From NCBI GenBank assembly GCA_020630795.1, contig JAHDIK010000005.1, forward strand, positions 72,346 to 136,345: a stretch of 64,000 nucleotides of DNA, written 5' to 3'. The notes beneath the pieces are model-generated. The model made no database searches. It worked only from the letters and a program-made list of their open reading frames with translations, and was not told the origin of the DNA. Source of the stretch: Colwellia sp. (GTDB lineage Bacteria; Pseudomonadota; Gammaproteobacteria; Enterobacterales; Alteromonadaceae). Position 1 is the first letter of the stretch. Every line of letters starts with the position of its first letter. The position numbers and the translations under genes are program-made. Positions 1-7,377 of the stretch are shown one piece after another.

Positions 1-474
1 CTCAAGTACTACTCGAGGATATACTGCGGCGGCATTAATGGTTCCGTAAAACAAACGTTCAAAGGTGATAACCTCGTGTTGATTGTTGAGAAATAGAACA
101 GCAAACACTTCTCTCACTTCGTTTCGTAGTTCACTAATTAGGTAGTTTTTTGTAGCTTGAGAGGATGTTAGGGCGTGCCCTGGTTTAAGTTGTTCAGATA
201 AATGTCGTTTAGACATTTCTAAGCAAGCTTGCAGTTGAACGTATTTAGCGGTTCCCAGCCCTTTTTGTTCGCAAAAGTCGGTGAGTGACGCTTGGTAAAT
301 TCCCGAAATGCTACCAAAATTACTGATGAGTTGTCGCGAAAGCTCAACGACATTGCAACCTTTTACACCTGTACGCAAAAAAATAGCGAGAAGCTCTGCA
401 TCGCTTAAGCTTGCAGCGCCTTGGTTTAAAAGTTTTTCACGGGGTTTTTCGTTGTTTGGCCAATGTTTTAACAT
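1..474 (-). CDS. radC: RadC-family JAB-domain protein (DNA repair protein RadC), 3' part outside window
   Basis: The first 158 residues of a RadC protein are read on the minus strand; the frame stays open to base 1. The start ATG lies at 474-472 and is preceded by an AAGGA-like ribosome site. The N-terminal part has the RadC helix-hairpin-helix region (PREKLLNQGAAALSDAEL, then LLAIFLRTG), and the visible end is the start of the JAB/MPN domain (FERLFYGTINAAAVYPR). The metal-binding HxHPSG motif would fall outside the window. RadC stands divergent to coaBC, the arrangement known from many gammaproteobacteria. The family is annotated as DNA repair, but its biochemical role is not settled. Confidence 0.93.
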   Translation of the reverse strand, partial: MLKHWPNNEKPREKLLNQGAASLSDAELLAIFLRTGVKGCNVVELSRQLISNFGSISGIYQASLTDFCEQKGLGTAKYVQLQACLEMSKRHLSEQLKPGHALTSSQATKNYLISELRNEVREVFAVLFLNNQHEVITFERLFYGTINAAAVYPRVVLE

Positions 475-572
475 GAGTGCATCCTTGCATTTAACTTCGT
501 CAGAGTTTTAACATATTAACGATTAATGGTATCTTAACAACCACTCAAATGTATTCAAGCGCATGTGTATCT

Positions 573-1787
573 ATGGAAAATCTAGCAGGAAAAAATATTG
601 TATTGGGCATCAGTGGCGGAATTGCTGCTTATAAAACCCCTGAGTTAGTGCGTCGTTTAAAAGAGCATGGCGCCAATATTCGTGTTGTGATGACCGAGGG
701 CGCGAAAGCTTTTATAACACCGCTTTCATTGCAAGCCGTATCTGGTAATGCGGTTTCTGATAGTTTGTTAGATACGGAAGCTGAGTTGGCAATGGGGCAT
801 ATAGAGCTTGCTAAATGGGCCGATATGATTTTAATAGCGCCTGCAACAGCAGACGTTATTGCGCGTATTGCCGCTGGAATGGCGAATGACTTACTTACAA
901 CTATTTGTTTGGCTACAGACTCTCCAATTGTAGTGGCGCCTGCAATGAATCAGCAAATGTGGCATAGCAAAGCGACACAACATAATATAGCTACCTTACA
1001 AGAACGCGATGTTACAATATGGGGGCCGGGAGCTGGCGAGCAAGCATGTGGCGACGTTGGGCTTGGCCGTATGTTAGATGTACCAGAGTTGGTTACGTTG
1101 GTTAAAGACTATTATGCTTCAGCCTCTAGTAAAGGAATACTAAAAGGGCAACATTGGGTAATTACTGCGGGCCCAACACGAGAAGCAATTGACCCTGTTA
1201 GATATATTTCTAATCATAGTTCAGGGAAAATGGGTTATGCGATTGCTGTCGCCGCAAAAAAAGCAGGTGCTAGCGTGACTATTATTTCAGGTCCTGTAAA
1301 CCTTGATAAGCCTCAGGGTTGTGACTTGATTAGCGTAGACAGCGCGGTAGATATGCACGAGTCTTCAATTAATCTTGCACCTGCTGCAGATGTTTTTGTG
1401 GCCTGTGCGGCTGTAGCTGATTATCGAGTGGCAAACGTTGCAGAACATAAAATTAAGAAAACCTCATCAAACGATAATATGACGATAGAGTTAGTTAAAA
1501 ACCCTGATATTGTCGCAAGTGTAGCTTCGTTACCAAACAAGCCATTTACTGTCGGGTTTGCGGCAGAAACACAAGATGTTGAACAATATGCGAAAGCTAA
1601 ATTAGCACGTAAAAAATTAGATTTAATTTGTGCGAATAATGTTGCGATTGAGGGGCAAGGCTTTAACAGCGATAACAATGCTCTTACTTTGTTTACTGAA
1701 AACCTAGAAATCGCGCTACCGTTTGCCAGCAAATCTGAATTAGCACAGCGATTAGTAACGGAAATTAGTACGTTAATCGCACAATAA
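573..1787 (+). CDS. coaBC: Bifunctional phosphopantothenoylcysteine decarboxylase / phosphopantothenate-cysteine ligase
   Basis: CoaBC makes 4'-phosphopantetheine for coenzyme A in two steps: CTP-dependent joining of cysteine to phosphopantothenate (CoaB) and FMN-dependent decarboxylation (CoaC). The CoaC half (about residues 1-185) shows [18 protein letters not shown] and the PAMNQQMW motif. The CoaB half (about 195-404) shows [27 protein letters not shown], the KIKK motif and a GFAAET segment. Length matches the E. coli enzyme. I chose the ATG at 573 because MENLAGKN aligns with the E. coli start; an in-frame ATG at 549 would add eight residues, and neither start has a clear ribosome site. 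The dut gene that usually follows coaBC is absent here. Confidence 0.96.
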   Translation: MENLAGKNIVLGISGGIAAYKTPELVRRLKEHGANIRVVMTEGAKAFITPLSLQAVSGNAVSDSLLDTEAELAMGHIELAKWADMILIAPATADVIARIAAGMANDLLTTICLATDSPIVVAPAMNQQMWHSKATQHNIATLQERDVTIWGPGAGEQACGDVGLGRMLDVPELVTLVKDYYASASSKGILKGQHWVITAGPTREAIDPVRYISNHSSGKMGYAIAVAAKKAGASVTIISGPVNLDKPQGCDLISVDSAVDMHESSINLAPAADVFVACAAVADYRVANVAEHKIKKTSSNDNMTIELVKNPDIVASVASLPNKPFTVGFAAETQDVEQYAKAKLARKKLDLICANNVAIEGQGFNSDNNALTLFTENLEIALPFASKSELAQRLVTEISTLIAQ

Positions 1788-1955
1788 ATATGCCTAATTT
1801 TATATAGGTTAGTTAGTAAACACATACTGTAAATATCAATATACAAACAATTCTCGATACAAAAATCTATTTAATACGTGTCGTGCAAAATGGTTGAAAG
1901 CGTAAAGATAAAACCGTTAGAATCGATATATTAAAAACTTTATCGAGAATGTTTG

Positions 1956-2540
1956 ATGCCAACCGCACAAAAACCCAACCGTAAACAACAAATTTTAGAA
2001 TGTTTAGCATTAATGCTAGAAAGCAGCCCCGGTCAACGTATTACAACGGCCAAACTAGCGGCTGAAGTTGGAGTTTCTGAGGCAGCGTTATATCGCCATT
2101 TCCCATCAAAAGCGAGAATGTTTGAGGGGCTTATCGATTTTATTGAAGAGTCTATATTTTCGCGTATCAATTTGATCTTAAGCGACCATAAAGAAACACT
2201 CGTTCGGTGTCATCATATTCTGCACGTGTTATTGATTTTTGCAGAGCGTAATCCAGGTATGTGTCGCATATTAAGTGGTGATGCGTTAATGGGTGAGAAT
2301 GAGCGATTACGTGCACGCGTTAATCAGTTCTTTGAAAAGTTAGAGTCGCAATTTAAGCAAGTATTGCGAGAACGCAAATTGCGTGAAGGTAAGGGTTTTA
2401 CAATTAATGAATTAGCTTTGGCTAACATTCTCGTATCTTATGCTGAAGGCAAGATCAGTCAGTACGTTCGTTCTGGTTTCAGTAAAAAACCAAGTGACGA
2501 TTTTAATGAACAATGGCAGTTTTTAATGGCCAGCAAATAA
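1956..2540 (+). CDS. slmA: Nucleoid occlusion factor SlmA (TetR family)
   Basis: SlmA binds specific sites spread over the chromosome and blocks FtsZ ring assembly over the nucleoid. The N-terminal TetR-type helix-turn-helix (about residues 26-60, [20 protein letters not shown] then [10 protein letters not shown]) is nearly identical to E. coli SlmA. The C-terminal dimer/FtsZ-binding region also follows the family ([16 protein letters not shown] near the middle, a DDF near the end). Length, about 194 residues, is normal. The ATG at 1956 is preferred; the TTG just before it is in frame but less likely. The 168-base gap after coaBC holds no gene. Confidence 0.95.
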   Translation: MPTAQKPNRKQQILECLALMLESSPGQRITTAKLAAEVGVSEAALYRHFPSKARMFEGLIDFIEESIFSRINLILSDHKETLVRCHHILHVLLIFAERNPGMCRILSGDALMGENERLRARVNQFFEKLESQFKQVLRERKLREGKGFTINELALANILVSYAEGKISQYVRSGFSKKPSDDFNEQWQFLMASK

Positions 2541-2591
2541 ATATATAAAAACTAAAAATACAATTATTACAACAGCAAGGCAGAACATATC

Positions 2592-4064
2592 ATGGGTATA
2601 TTAGGGCATTTACAGCCAACAACATTATGGACATTGTTTGAAAGCATTTGTGCAATTCCACGTCCATCGAAACATGAAGAAAAAATACGAGAGTGGATTA
2701 AAAATTGGGCAGAAGATTTAGGTTTAGCGGTAAAAGTAGATGCCGTAGGTAATCTTGCTATTTCTAAACCCGCCACGAAAGGCTATGAAAATAGAAAAGG
2801 TGTGGTTTTACAAGCACACATGGATATGGTTCCACAGAAAAATTCTGACAAAGAACATGATTTTGTGACTGATCCAATCGTTCCTTATATTGTAACAGAG
2901 GACGATGGTGACTGGGTTACTGCAACGGGTACCACATTAGGTGCAGATAACGGTATCGGTTTATGTTCAGCATTGGCAATACTAGCGCAAGATGATATCG
3001 CCCATGGTCCGTTAGAAGTACTAATTACCACTGACGAAGAAGCGGGAATGACAGGTGCTTTTGGTTTGCAACCCGGTTGGTTGGAAGGTGAAATACTGAT
3101 CAATACTGATTCTGAGCAAGAAGGTGAAGTATACATGGGGTGTGCTGGCGGTATTGACGCAGAAGCCTCTTTTGATCTTGCTTTTGAATCTGTACCTGAA
3201 GGGTACAAATCGTTCAATTTATCAATATCGGGCTTAAAAGGCGGTCACTCTGGTGTAGATATTCATACAGGGCGAGCCAACGCAAACAAGCTTTTGGTTA
3301 GATTTTTACGCCAAGCAACAGACTTATTTGGTATCAAAATTACTGAATTAAACGGTGGAAGCTTACGTAATGCTATTCCACGTGAAGCTGATGCAAGCTT
3401 TGTAATACACGTAGATCAAGTGGATGCTTTTAAAGCAAGCATGAATGAGTATTTAGCTACACTTCGCAATACTTTAGGTACTGTCGAAACTGATATCGAT
3501 ATGCTGTTAATTTCACCTGAAACATTCACTGAATGTTGGGCGAGTGATACGCAAAATACTATTCTACGTGCGATTAACGCTTCACCAAATGGCGTACTGC
3601 GTATGAGTGACGACATTGAAGGTATTGTTGAAACGTCGTTAAACATTGGGGTTATTCGTTGTAAAGGTAACAAGTTTGTTGTGCTTTCACTTATTCGTAG
3701 CTTACATGATGACGGCCGAGCCGAAGCTCAATCTATGCTTGAGTCACTTTACTTGTTAGCTGGCGCAAGCATTAAGTTTTCAGGAGCTTACCCTGGTTGG
3801 AAGCCTGATACGCAATCAAATATCATGAAAGTTGTGCGTTCAACATACCAAGATTTATTTGATAAAACACCTGAGATTATGGTTATTCACGCAGGTCTAG
3901 AATGTGGGTTATTTAAAACGGCTTATCCTCATTGGGATATGGTGTCTTTTGGACCAACAATTAAGTTTCCTCATTCACCAGACGAAAAAGTACAAATTAG
4001 TACGGTAGATCAATATTGGAAACTATTAGTTGCTGTTTTAGAAAACACACCGGTTAAAACATAA
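2592..4064 (+). CDS. pepD: Aminoacyl-histidine dipeptidase (peptidase D, M20 family)
   Basis: PepD is a cytosolic zinc dipeptidase that cleaves Xaa-His dipeptides such as carnosine. The 490-residue protein aligns along its length with E. coli PepD. Visible metal-site motifs are QAHMDMVPQ, LGADNGIG, the catalytic TTDEEAGMTGA and INTDSEEEGE-like INTDSEQEGE; the lid domain has KGGHSGVDIH, and the C-terminal part has HAGLECGLF and HSPDEKV. The start ATG follows an AAGGCAG ribosome site. It is read alone, downstream of slmA and upstream of a response regulator, with no obvious functional tie to either. Confidence 0.96.
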   Translation: MGILGHLQPTTLWTLFESICAIPRPSKHEEKIREWIKNWAEDLGLAVKVDAVGNLAISKPATKGYENRKGVVLQAHMDMVPQKNSDKEHDFVTDPIVPYIVTEDDGDWVTATGTTLGADNGIGLCSALAILAQDDIAHGPLEVLITTDEEAGMTGAFGLQPGWLEGEILINTDSEQEGEVYMGCAGGIDAEASFDLAFESVPEGYKSFNLSISGLKGGHSGVDIHTGRANANKLLVRFLRQATDLFGIKITELNGGSLRNAIPREADASFVIHVDQVDAFKASMNEYLATLRNTLGTVETDIDMLLISPETFTECWASDTQNTILRAINASPNGVLRMSDDIEGIVETSLNIGVIRCKGNKFVVLSLIRSLHDDGRAEAQSMLESLYLLAGASIKFSGAYPGWKPDTQSNIMKVVRSTYQDLFDKTPEIMVIHAGLECGLFKTAYPHWDMVSFGPTIKFPHSPDEKVQISTVDQYWKLLVAVLENTPVKT

Positions 4065-4088
4065 CTATTAGCAATTTTTTCTATGTAA

Positions 4089-4141
4089 TTCATAAGTTTT
4101 TCTGATTTTCTGCTAGGCTAAAGTCTAATAAAACTTATGAA
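4089..4141. repeat. Widely spaced perfect inverted repeat upstream of crbR
   Basis: Two perfect 12-base arms, TTCATAAGTTTT at 4089-4100 and AAAACTTATGAA at 4130-4141, flank a 29-base spacer in the pepD-crbR gap. A TATACT element follows at about 4152. There is no T-run after the second arm, so a terminator is unlikely; a dimer- or tetramer-binding operator or an mRNA hairpin for the regulator gene is possible. The function is inferred only. Confidence 0.4.
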
Positions 4142-4189
4142 GTTACCTGTTATACTTTTTAGAGAGTACCTAAAGGAAATTGCAGCATT

Positions 4190-4849
4190 ATGATTCAGCC
4201 GGAAAAAATTATAATTGCAGACGACCATCCGTTGTTTAGACAAGCTTTACTCGACACACTGAAGCTCAAATTAACGCAAACATGCTGGTTAGAAGCACAA
4301 ACAATTGAAGAATTAGAAGCTCACCTTGCTAATCATGGCGACAGTGACCTTGTTTTACTTGATTTAAATATACCGGGTGCTCACGGGTTTAATACATTAA
4401 TTCATGTAAGAACGCATTATCCTCAAATACCTGTTGTTATGGTTTCTGCACACGAAGACAAAGAAACCATTGGTAAAGCAATGGAGTATGGTGCTGCTGG
4501 ATTTGTACCTAAGTCTACGCCTGTAGACAGTATATTTTCAGCGATTCAACAAGTGCTGGCTGGAAATGTTTGGGTGCCCGATGCTTATCAAGATTGCGGT
4601 ACTAAAAATGAAGATTTAGATATTGCAGAACGCGTGGCAAGCTTAACGCAACAGCAATATAAAATTTTAATGATGTTTGCTCAAGGGATGTTGAATAAGC
4701 AAATTGCTTACGACTTAAATGTATCTGAAGCAACCATTAAGGCGCATGCTACGGCAATTTTTAGAAAGTTGAATGTTCGTAATCGCACGCAAGCGGTTAT
4801 TGCTATCGCACCATTAGATATTGCGGAGCAAGACTACACCGAAAGCTAA
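4190..4849 (+). CDS. crbR: LuxR-family response regulator, CrbR-like (acetate switch)
   Basis: This is a 219-residue response regulator. The receiver domain (about residues 7-125) has the acidic pair at 11-12, the phosphorylation site Asp58 in LVLLDLNIPG and the conserved lysine in FVPKS. The LuxR/NarL helix-turn-helix follows (about 150-212: LTQQQYKILMMFAQGMLNKQ, then SEATIKAHATAIFRKLNV). In Vibrio the CrbS/CrbR pair turns on acetyl-CoA synthetase to take acetate back up; ErdR is the Pseudomonas counterpart. A CrbS-type kinase and an acetate-type symporter lie in the next 9 kb, which supports this name. The kinase is not directly adjacent: a diguanylate cyclase and a GNAT gene lie between, read the other way. 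No acs gene is in the window. Confidence 0.8.
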   Translation: MIQPEKIIIADDHPLFRQALLDTLKLKLTQTCWLEAQTIEELEAHLANHGDSDLVLLDLNIPGAHGFNTLIHVRTHYPQIPVVMVSAHEDKETIGKAMEYGAAGFVPKSTPVDSIFSAIQQVLAGNVWVPDAYQDCGTKNEDLDIAERVASLTQQQYKILMMFAQGMLNKQIAYDLNVSEATIKAHATAIFRKLNVRNRTQAVIAIAPLDIAEQDYTES

Positions 4850-4852
4850 GTG

Positions 4853-6454
4853 TTATAGCCATTGCACTTGGTTTCGCCCTAGCTCCTTGGCTTTATATAA
4901 CGCGGCGTCACATTTTTTCAGTGCGGTTGCTAATGTGTCTTCTTGAGTAACCGAAGCAACCCCTAAACTAAGCGTTAATGTAAATTTGAGTTGTTGATAA
5001 ACAAATACTTCGCTTTCTACTTCTTTTCTTAACCGTTCAGCTAAGTGAATAGCGTCTTTTTGATTTTTTTCTAAACAAATAATATTGAACTCTTCTCCAC
5101 CAATTCTTGCAGGAGTGTCTGAAGAGCGAGCATTAGATTGCAAAATTTCCCCTAAGCGTTTTAACGCAGCATCTCCTGCTGGGTGTCCATGTGTATCATT
5201 TATGTCTTTAAACCAGTCAATGTCGATGTAGATAAGGGAAAGCGCGAGGTTATTCCTTCTCGATATGGCTAACACATGTTCAAATGTTTCCATAAAAGAA
5301 CGACGATTGGCTATGCCCGTTAATAAGTCGGTTCGAGCATCTTTTTCTGCTTTCTCTCTTTCAATAGTGAGTTGTCTTGTACGTTCATTCACCATGCGTT
5401 TTAATCGATAATTGTAGAGCAATAACAACATGGCAATTGTGAGTATGGTTAAAATAACAATTGCCGTTAAATGTTTAGCAATAAAGTCGCTCCAATTATC
5501 GTTTGTATACTCTGAATAGAGAAAACCATCAATATCGATTGTTTTGTCTGTTAGATGCCCAGAGTTTTGTAATACTTTTGCAATGGCTAGCCAACGTTTT
5601 CGATGCATATAACCAATCGGGACAATGTCAGAATGAATTAACTTAATGAGCTCGTGTGCTTCAACGTCGAGTTGTTCGAATGATTTGTTTTGTGTGTTGT
5701 ATTTAGCTTGAATAAGCTTAATCATTTCAGTGGGATGGCTGATTGCATATTCCCAGCCTTTGAGGGTAGCGTTTCTAAAAGCCTCTACTTGTTCAGAGTT
5801 TTGTTTTATGTGTTTTTCGGTGGTGAGCAATATGTCGCCATAAAATGTTGCGTTGTTATTACGAGGAGAGAAATGATAGTGAGGAACGTTACGTTGCTTA
5901 AGCTGGTAAATTTCGTTAGTTATATAACCATTGTATGCATCGATATCGCCGTTAATAAACCCCTCGATTGACTGACTACTTGGAACGACTTCGTAGTCAT
6001 TTGACGCTAACCCGTGTTGTTGTAACAGCGTAATAATTTCAGCATTCATAATGCCTTTACTAAGCATTATTTTTTTGCCTTTAAGTTCGTTTATGTTGGC
6101 AAATCGACTAATTAATATCGAAGGTGTATGTTGATAAGTTGCCGCTAATGCAACGAGGGGGACGCCGTTAACTCTGTAGGCTAACGCACCTATTCCACCA
6201 ATGGCATAATTTACCTGACCTGTTATAAGGTGGTCGATAGGAGTAGGGCCAGGGAGACGTTCAATTAAATTAACGTTTAATCCTATGTTTTCATAGTAAC
6301 CTTGTTCAATGGCAGCGTAATAACCTGCAAACTGAAACTGATGCCGCCACTTCAATTGTACGTTTATGGTATCAAGTTTTCTTTCTGTGCCTTTAGCGGT
6401 CGCAAACGGATGCGTAAGTAGAGTAATGATTAAAAGCAATAACGTGCATTTCAT
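4853..6454 (-). CDS. Membrane diguanylate cyclase with periplasmic NMT1/THI5-like sensor domain
   Basis: The protein has a signal peptide (residues 1-20), a periplasmic NMT1/THI5-type substrate-binding domain (about 28-310: VQLKWRHQFQFAGYYAAIEQ, GYYENIGLNV, AIGGIGAL), one membrane span (about 328-347), a short linker coil, and a cytosolic GGDEF domain (about 370-533). The cyclase looks active: YIDIDWFKDIND, GGEEF at 452-456, and an inhibitory I-site RSSD at 443-446, five residues upstream of GGEEF as in feedback-inhibited cyclases. It likely makes c-di-GMP in response to a small periplasmic ligand resembling a pyrimidine or thiamine precursor, but the ligand is not known. It ends 3 bases after the crbR stop, convergently. 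A structured 5' leader lies upstream (6483-6575). Confidence 0.88.
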   Translation of the reverse strand: MKCTLLLLIITLLTHPFATAKGTERKLDTINVQLKWRHQFQFAGYYAAIEQGYYENIGLNVNLIERLPGPTPIDHLITGQVNYAIGGIGALAYRVNGVPLVALAATYQHTPSILISRFANINELKGKKIMLSKGIMNAEIITLLQQHGLASNDYEVVPSSQSIEGFINGDIDAYNGYITNEIYQLKQRNVPHYHFSPRNNNATFYGDILLTTEKHIKQNSEQVEAFRNATLKGWEYAISHPTEMIKLIQAKYNTQNKSFEQLDVEAHELIKLIHSDIVPIGYMHRKRWLAIAKVLQNSGHLTDKTIDIDGFLYSEYTNDNWSDFIAKHLTAIVILTILTIAMLLLLYNYRLKRMVNERTRQLTIEREKAEKDARTDLLTGIANRRSFMETFEHVLAISRRNNLALSLIYIDIDWFKDINDTHGHPAGDAALKRLGEILQSNARSSDTPARIGGEEFNIICLEKNQKDAIHLAERLRKEVESEVFVYQQLKFTLTLSLGVASVTQEDTLATALKKCDAALYKAKELGRNQVQWL

Positions 6455-6482
6455 GTGAACTACTTATTATCAGTATTATAAA

Positions 6483-6575
6483 AGCCGTTTATTGAGAAAT
6501 ATATTTATCACAAAAACGGCTAGGCAGTTTATTGAGTGGCACTTTTGAAGTGCCATATTGTTTTAATATGGCACT
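6483..6575 (-). promoter_or_regulatory. Structured leader with competing hairpins ahead of the NMT1-GGDEF gene
   Basis: Read on the minus strand, the gap between the GNAT gene and the NMT1-GGDEF gene has three linked segments. The segment at 6575-6565 pairs with 6559-6549 (11 base pairs). The same middle region, 6554-6548, also pairs with 6544-6538 (7 base pairs). The two hairpins cannot form together. Further on, AGCCGTTT (6521-6514) pairs with AAACGGCT (6490-6483), followed by TTTTAT, which looks like a weak terminator. A direct repeat GTTTATTGAG (6487-6496 and 6527-6536) overlaps. It may be the GNAT terminator or an attenuator for the cyclase; I recognise no known riboswitch class. Confidence 0.45.
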
Positions 6576-6605
6576 GTTGAATCATTCTAACAAGGCGAAT
6601 GTCGT

Positions 6606-7247
6606 TTATTTTTTATTCGATGTTAATATGCTAGACGGGCTAGCTAAATAAATATGATAAGAGAGTGGCTCGGCTAGTAATTTTTCATCGATTTCTATTG
6701 GCATAAATCCTGATTTTTTCCAGAAAGAATCCAGCTCAGTATTTGCCATAGTTTCTTCCGGTAAATTTAAGCTCTCATAGTACTTAGTATTGTCAGGGCC
6801 ATTACAGTACGCTAAATCTACAAACAAATTCATTGGCATACTCATTACATTGAGTGATTGTGCTTTAGGGTAGTGTTCAGCAATAGCGTGCAATAACTGT
6901 TTAGCAACACCTTGTTTTCTGTACGTTGGTTGCACGCTCAGTGCTTCAATCATGATATGCGTTTTAGCATTGGTGTCAGGCGTTACGTCTAATTTATCGC
7001 AATACTCTGGTATCAAATTTTGTTTTTTAAAATAAACACCAAATGGGATTTCCCAATCTGTAGCTTCTTGGTGATCAAGTAAGTCGTAGCTTTTGTTTGC
7101 GTCGCGGTGCTTGTTTAACGTAACTAATTCAATTTCAGCTTTAGCAATAACTTCGCCATCAGGTGTTGATACGTTAATTTCTTGGCTTAGTTGCCAGTCG
7201 TAAGAGCCTTTTATTTCTGGTTTTTGAAAGTCTATCGATAGTTCCAT
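6606..7247 (-). CDS. GNAT-family N-acetyltransferase of unknown substrate
   Basis: The 213-residue protein carries the acetyl-CoA-binding motif A of GNAT enzymes at about residues 106-120 (LSVQPTYRKQGVAKQLLHAI, with the R-x-x-G-x-A phosphate loop). The N-terminal 90 residues are not diagnostic. The C-terminal part (ELDSFWKKSGFMPI) matches the final strand of the fold. The acceptor substrate cannot be told from sequence. It lies between crbS and the NMT1-GGDEF gene in the same direction; gaps of 130 and 151 bases suggest it need not share a transcript with them. Confidence 0.7.
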   Translation of the reverse strand: MELSIDFQKPEIKGSYDWQLSQEINVSTPDGEVIAKAEIELVTLNKHRDANKSYDLLDHQEATDWEIPFGVYFKKQNLIPEYCDKLDVTPDTNAKTHIMIEALSVQPTYRKQGVAKQLLHAIAEHYPKAQSLNVMSMPMNLFVDLAYCNGPDNTKYYESLNLPEETMANTELDSFWKKSGFMPIEIDEKLLAEPLSYHIYLASPSSILTSNKK

Positions 7248-7377
7248 ATTGCATTAATAAACACTGTACATATGTAAGTTGATATAGGTAAGCGTTTAAA
7301 CCTTGTAGTTAACAAATGAGTATGGCGTTATTTTAAGGGCTTTTTGTGACAATTAATACATGAACAACGCTATTCTA

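Noticed and set aside
1421-1846. A 141-codon open frame antisense to the end of coaBC
   Set aside because: It lies opposite well-conserved CoaB residues, has low-complexity composition and no ribosome site. It is a shadow of the real gene.
6455-6605. Thiamine pyrophosphate riboswitch, considered because the downstream gene has an NMT1/THI5-like domain
   Set aside because: The TPP aptamer core (CTGAGA and the second conserved arm) is not present on either strand.
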